A DNA stretch of 64,000 bases from JAUIIK01 sp041390865 (GTDB lineage Bacteria; Chloroflexota; Chloroflexia; Thermomicrobiales; CFX8), in assembly GCA_041390865.1 (NCBI GenBank), contig JAWKPC010000003.1, positions 1 through 64,000 on the forward strand, written 5' to 3'. The first letter of the stretch is position 1. Every line of letters starts with the position of its first letter. Made by a program: the position numbers and the translations under genes. This document shows, one piece after another, positions 61,499-64,000 of the stretch. The notes under the pieces are model-generated. The model was not told the origin of the DNA and searched no databases. It was given only the letters and a program-made list of their open reading frames with translations.

Positions 61499-61643
61499 CC
61501 TACCCTCTCCTCACGTTCCTCGTTCACCCTATCGCGCGATTGCGAACCGGACTAATTCCTCAGGCCAAAAGAATTCACCGTCTGTTACACTTCAAGCATC
61601 GTTGGAAACACATCGCGGGGGATGACCGAACCATGAGCGGGTC

Positions 61644-61708
61644 ACGCCACAACACACGCGACACAGAACACTCGCCCGGCATTCTGTCGAGGCGTTTTTT
61701 TGTGGCGT
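61644..61708 (+). ncRNA. Candidate structured leader RNA of the SWIM-like gene
   Basis: Within the 275-base spacer 61499-61773, a hairpin with arms ACAGAA/TTCTGT, closed outside by CGCC/GGCG, is followed by seven T (61695-61701), like a terminator. ACGCCACAA (61644-61652) is also perfectly complementary to TTGTGGCGT (61700-61708), which would give an alternative fold. No known riboswitch class was recognised. Confidence 0.35.
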
Positions 61709-61773
61709 CGATCTGCTGACGGAGTTTCCAGTGAGTCGCGTTCGTTCGATTCCCGAGTAGACAGGAGAGCCGA

Positions 61774-62316
61774 TTGAATTCATCGCTGATTTCAAAAGTC
61801 GAGAAGTCTCGGCGCTACGCTGACGAACCTGAGCGGATCAGGTTTCAGCGATTTCGCGTGAGCTTCGCCGGCGAAAATGGGGACCACGTTGTGACGATGG
61901 ATGGCACGGAATTCACCGATTCGAGCCCCAGTTTCCAGAGCCAGGGGACCAGCTCCCATATCATGGCCCTTCAAAAGATCCTGGCGCCGATGCTCAGCGA
62001 GGACCAGCAGACCAGCGGTACGCCGTTCTCATTTTCCCAACAATCATCAGGATATGTAAGCAAAGTCGAAAAAGCCCGAATCTATGCCGAGGAGCCGTCG
62101 AGGGTGAAGTTCCAGTCGTTCGACGCCACGCTCCGCGGCAGCCACGACGAACACCGGGTCTCGATGAACGGTGAAGACTTCAGCTGTGACTGTCACAGCT
62201 TCGATACCCACGGCTCCTGCGCCCACGTCATGGCGATGCAAAAGGTGCTCGCCGAAATGCTGACCGAAGAGCAGCAGACGGCTGGCCAACCATTCAGCTT
62301 CTCGAACGCCGGGTAG
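61774..62316 (+). CDS. Tandem-duplicated SWIM-like protein, first copy lacking zinc ligands
   Basis: The TTG at 61774 has ACAGGAG seven bases upstream. The 180-residue protein is two copies of an 89-residue unit (7-95 and 96-180; SKVEKSRRYADEP against SKVEKARIYAEEP, ending SGTPFSFS against AGQPFSFS). Copy two has a CxC...CxH motif (C138, C140, C149, H151) as in SWIM zinc fingers. Copy one has D49, S51, S60 and H62 at those places, so it should not bind zinc. SWIM domains contact DNA or proteins; the role here is unknown. A terminator follows. Confidence 0.85.
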   Translation: MNSSLISKVEKSRRYADEPERIRFQRFRVSFAGENGDHVVTMDGTEFTDSSPSFQSQGTSSHIMALQKILAPMLSEDQQTSGTPFSFSQQSSGYVSKVEKARIYAEEPSRVKFQSFDATLRGSHDEHRVSMNGEDFSCDCHSFDTHGSCAHVMAMQKVLAEMLTEEQQTAGQPFSFSNAG

Positions 62317-62337
62317 AACGCTCCCCGGACGCGAAAT

Positions 62338-62375
62338 CGGGGCCGCGCATTTCACGCGGCCCCGAAGACTTTTCT
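62338..62375 (+). terminator. Intrinsic terminator after the SWIM-like gene
   Basis: A perfect 10-bp stem CGGGGCCGCG/CGCGGCCCCG with a seven-base loop is followed by AAGACTTTTC. It starts 21 bases after the stop. Confidence 0.8.
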
Positions 62376-62438
62376 CCATCAACATCCGGCCGACGTCAGC
62401 GCTTTCACTGCCGCACGCCGGGCTGCCGGCGTCTTACC

Positions 62439-62684
62439 CTAATTCCAGACAATCGTTGTCTGGGGAATGTCGCGCGCTTCCCGGGTGACGATCCACTCCG
62501 TATCGCCGTCCCGGATCAATTCCCGCTCGTCCCAGCCATCGTGAAGGTGCGCGGGTTGCTGCCGGACGATTGGCGGGGGAAACTGGATCTCGGGGTAACC
62601 GAGGTCGGGCATGGCGGCTGCGGCGCTCATTCGCACTGACAGATAGTACTGGATCACCAGCCGTCCGATTCGCCGTTTCGTCAT
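62439..62684 (-). CDS. Small hypothetical protein
   Basis: The 81 residues from ATG 62684 include RLVIQYYLSVRMSAAAAMPD and end GDTEWIVTREARDIPQTTIVWN. There are no membrane segments or known motifs, and the ribosome site is weak. A longer frame to 62819 exists. Codon use looks like coding sequence, but confidence is modest. The flanking stretch 62685-62907 holds nothing else that I can support. Confidence 0.45.
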   Translation of the reverse strand: MTKRRIGRLVIQYYLSVRMSAAAAMPDLGYPEIQFPPPIVRQQPAHLHDGWDERELIRDGDTEWIVTREARDIPQTTIVWN

Positions 62685-62907
62685 CGTGTTGAATGTGCCT
62701 TGCCTTATTCCGAGCGGTTTAATGTCGTGGGTTTGTCCGTTGAGTTGTTGACGACATTGATTCAATCTTACATCCGACAGCACCGCAGCCCGCTCGAAAC
62801 GCCAGGCGCAAACGGCCAACCACCATTCAGGATCACCTCAACCAGCATCTATGAACCGAATCTCGCTCGATCGTCAGAGAATCCAGCCGAATGAACCCAT
62901 CATCCGG

Positions 62908-63861
62908 TTAAAGGGTGTCGCGCCAGTAATCCAACGTGTCCTGCAATGTCTGATCGATAGAGAACGTCGGCGCCCAGCCGGTCCGGGACTTCAACTTGGT
63001 CGAGTCGCCGTAGATCGTCGGAACGTCCGAAGGCCGCATTCTCGCCGGATCGCTGCGTGTCGATAACGAGACGCTGGACATCTCCATGAGCGTGGCGAGC
63101 AAATCCCCAACCCGGCGCGGAATCCCGGATGAGACGTTGTAGACATCGCCCGGTTCACCCTCGTCAACGATGCGCAGATAGGCCTGTACAACGTCCCGAA
63201 CGTCGAGGAAGTCACGCTCGGCGTCAAGGTTCCCAGCCAGGATCGTCGGCTCGACTTTCCCTGTCTCGGCTTCGGCGACCTGTCTCGCAAACCCGCTCAA
63301 GACGAATCGTTCCGACTGCCCTGGCCCGCTATGGTTGAACGCGCGCGCTCGAACGATATCCATCCCGGAGCTTGACCAGTACTGGTAACCGAGGAGATCC
63401 TGAGTCGCTTTCGATACGGCGTACGGGTTTCCCGGCCGGAACGGCGCATCTTCGGTGACCGGCAAGTCAGCAGGCTCAACGGCCCCGTAGATCTCGGAGG
63501 AACTCGCGATCAGCACCCGTGGGGAAAGATCCGATGCGATCAACCCTTCCATCAGATTGACCTGGCCCAGAATATTGTTCGAGAGCGTCCCGGCAGGATC
63601 AGCCAGCGCCTTCGGGACATAGCTCTGGGCTGCGAGATGAAAGATCACCGAGGGGCGGTAATGATCGAGAACTCGAGCGACGTGCTCGCCGTCACGCAAG
63701 TCGCAGCGAATCGAGATTGTCCGTTGGCTGATCCGCGACGCCGATCTGGAAAGTCCGACGACATCCCAGTTCGTGGCCGTCTCGAGTAGAGAGACGAGGT
63801 GGCGGCCGACAAATCCTGCGGCACCAGTGACGAGCGCGACGCCGGCCTGATCGGATGTCAT
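62908..63861 (-). CDS. NAD(P)-dependent sugar epimerase/reductase (GDP-4-keto-6-deoxymannose reductase or GDP-mannose dehydratase-like)
   Basis: The 317 residues are a short-chain dehydrogenase/reductase: cofactor loop VTGAAGFVGRHL, catalytic Ser/Tyr/Lys in ASSSEIYG and YAVSKATQD, and substrate blocks RAFNHSGPGQ and RDFLDVRDVVQAYL. The RAFNHSGPGQSERFV stretch is typical of Rmd and Gmd-like enzymes that make GDP-rhamnose-type sugars. A choice between them needs comparison with full families. It lies nine bases after metK and is probably co-transcribed. Confidence 0.85.
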   Translation of the reverse strand: MTSDQAGVALVTGAAGFVGRHLVSLLETATNWDVVGLSRSASRISQRTISIRCDLRDGEHVARVLDHYRPSVIFHLAAQSYVPKALADPAGTLSNNILGQVNLMEGLIASDLSPRVLIASSSEIYGAVEPADLPVTEDAPFRPGNPYAVSKATQDLLGYQYWSSSGMDIVRARAFNHSGPGQSERFVLSGFARQVAEAETGKVEPTILAGNLDAERDFLDVRDVVQAYLRIVDEGEPGDVYNVSSGIPRRVGDLLATLMEMSSVSLSTRSDPARMRPSDVPTIYGDSTKLKSRTGWAPTFSIDQTLQDTLDYWRDTL

Positions 63862-63870
63862 CGCAATTCG

Positions 63871-64000
63871 CTAATCCGAAGTACCTACCGCGCTCAGCCC
63901 CGCGGCATCTCGAAGTATCTCAACCTTATCGAGCCGTTCCCACGGAAGATCGAGATCCGGCCGGCCGAAATGTCCGTACGTCGCGGTCTGCCGGTAGATC
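63871..64000 (-). CDS. metK: S-adenosylmethionine synthetase, C-terminal end only
   Basis: Only the last 42 residues are in the window: the conserved YRQTATYGHFGRPD block followed by LPWERLDKVEILRDAAG and a stop (TAG) at 63871. This end is typical of bacterial MetK, which makes SAM from methionine and ATP. Confidence 0.88.
   Translation of the reverse strand, partial: IYRQTATYGHFGRPDLDLPWERLDKVEILRDAAGLSAVGTSD

Overview
The window is chromosomal DNA from a GC-rich bacterium (roughly 60% G+C by eye). No phage, plasmid, transposon, rRNA, tRNA or CRISPR signal was found. Gene content and sequence flavour (zinc-type uS14, a DnaQ/GIY-YIG nuclease fusion, a family-4 uracil-DNA glycosylase, DUF62, small SWIM and double-Cys-module proteins) fit Chloroflexota, perhaps Thermomicrobia. 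That assignment is inference from memory of these families and was not tested by phylogeny.

Layout. Positions 1-6.0 kb (minus strand) hold a DNA-maintenance group: exonuclease/GIY-YIG fusion, uracil-DNA glycosylase, FtsK (with a frameshift), RecR and a partial acetyltransferase. ligA diverges from it at 6.1-8.1 kb. Positions 8.2-14.5 kb (minus) form a pyrimidine operon, pyrC-carA-carB-pyrE, preceded by a promoter and a terminator-like hairpin directly before pyrC. Positions 14.7-19.8 kb (plus) carry tightly packed genes for endonuclease III, a histidine phosphatase, a metallo-beta-lactamase-fold hydrolase, a P1 peptidase, a HAD hydrolase and a trans-sulfuration PLP enzyme.

Positions 20.0-50.6 kb (minus) are one colinear expression-machinery supercluster. 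In transcription order it is rpoB, rpoC, then str (rpsL, rpsG, fusA, tuf), S10 (rpsJ to rpsQ), spc (rplN to secY, adk, map, infA, rpmJ), alpha (rpsM, rpsK, rpsD, rpoA, rplQ), truA, rplM and rpsI. It closes at a bidirectional terminator near 20.06 kb. Promoter-like sequences lie before rpoB and before rpsL, with a terminator between rpoC and rpsL.

Positions 50.7-64 kb are mixed housekeeping and poorly known genes: threonine aldolase, small membrane proteins, a lipid kinase, a RodZ-like protein, an uncharacterised protein with two copies of a Cys module, MiaB, a TPR protein with an acidic tail, a DUF62 SAM hydrolase, a queuosine-tRNA mannosyltransferase-like gene, MobA, a duplicated SWIM-like protein, a GDP-sugar epimerase/reductase and the end of metK.

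The main caveat is data quality. From about 37.35 to 48.5 kb every conserved gene (rpsJ, tuf, fusA, rpsG, rpsL, rpoC, rpoB) is broken by several one-base indels, many in short homopolymers. Isolated breaks also occur in ftsK and in the mannosyltransferase-like gene. These are essential genes and their neighbours are intact, so I read the breaks as sequencing or consensus errors, not pseudogenes, and give the full span of each gene. I found no convincing wholly new system. The best candidates for follow-up are the duplicated SWIM-like protein with its structured leader, the double-Cys-module protein, the pyr leader hairpin and the QTMAN-like gene.
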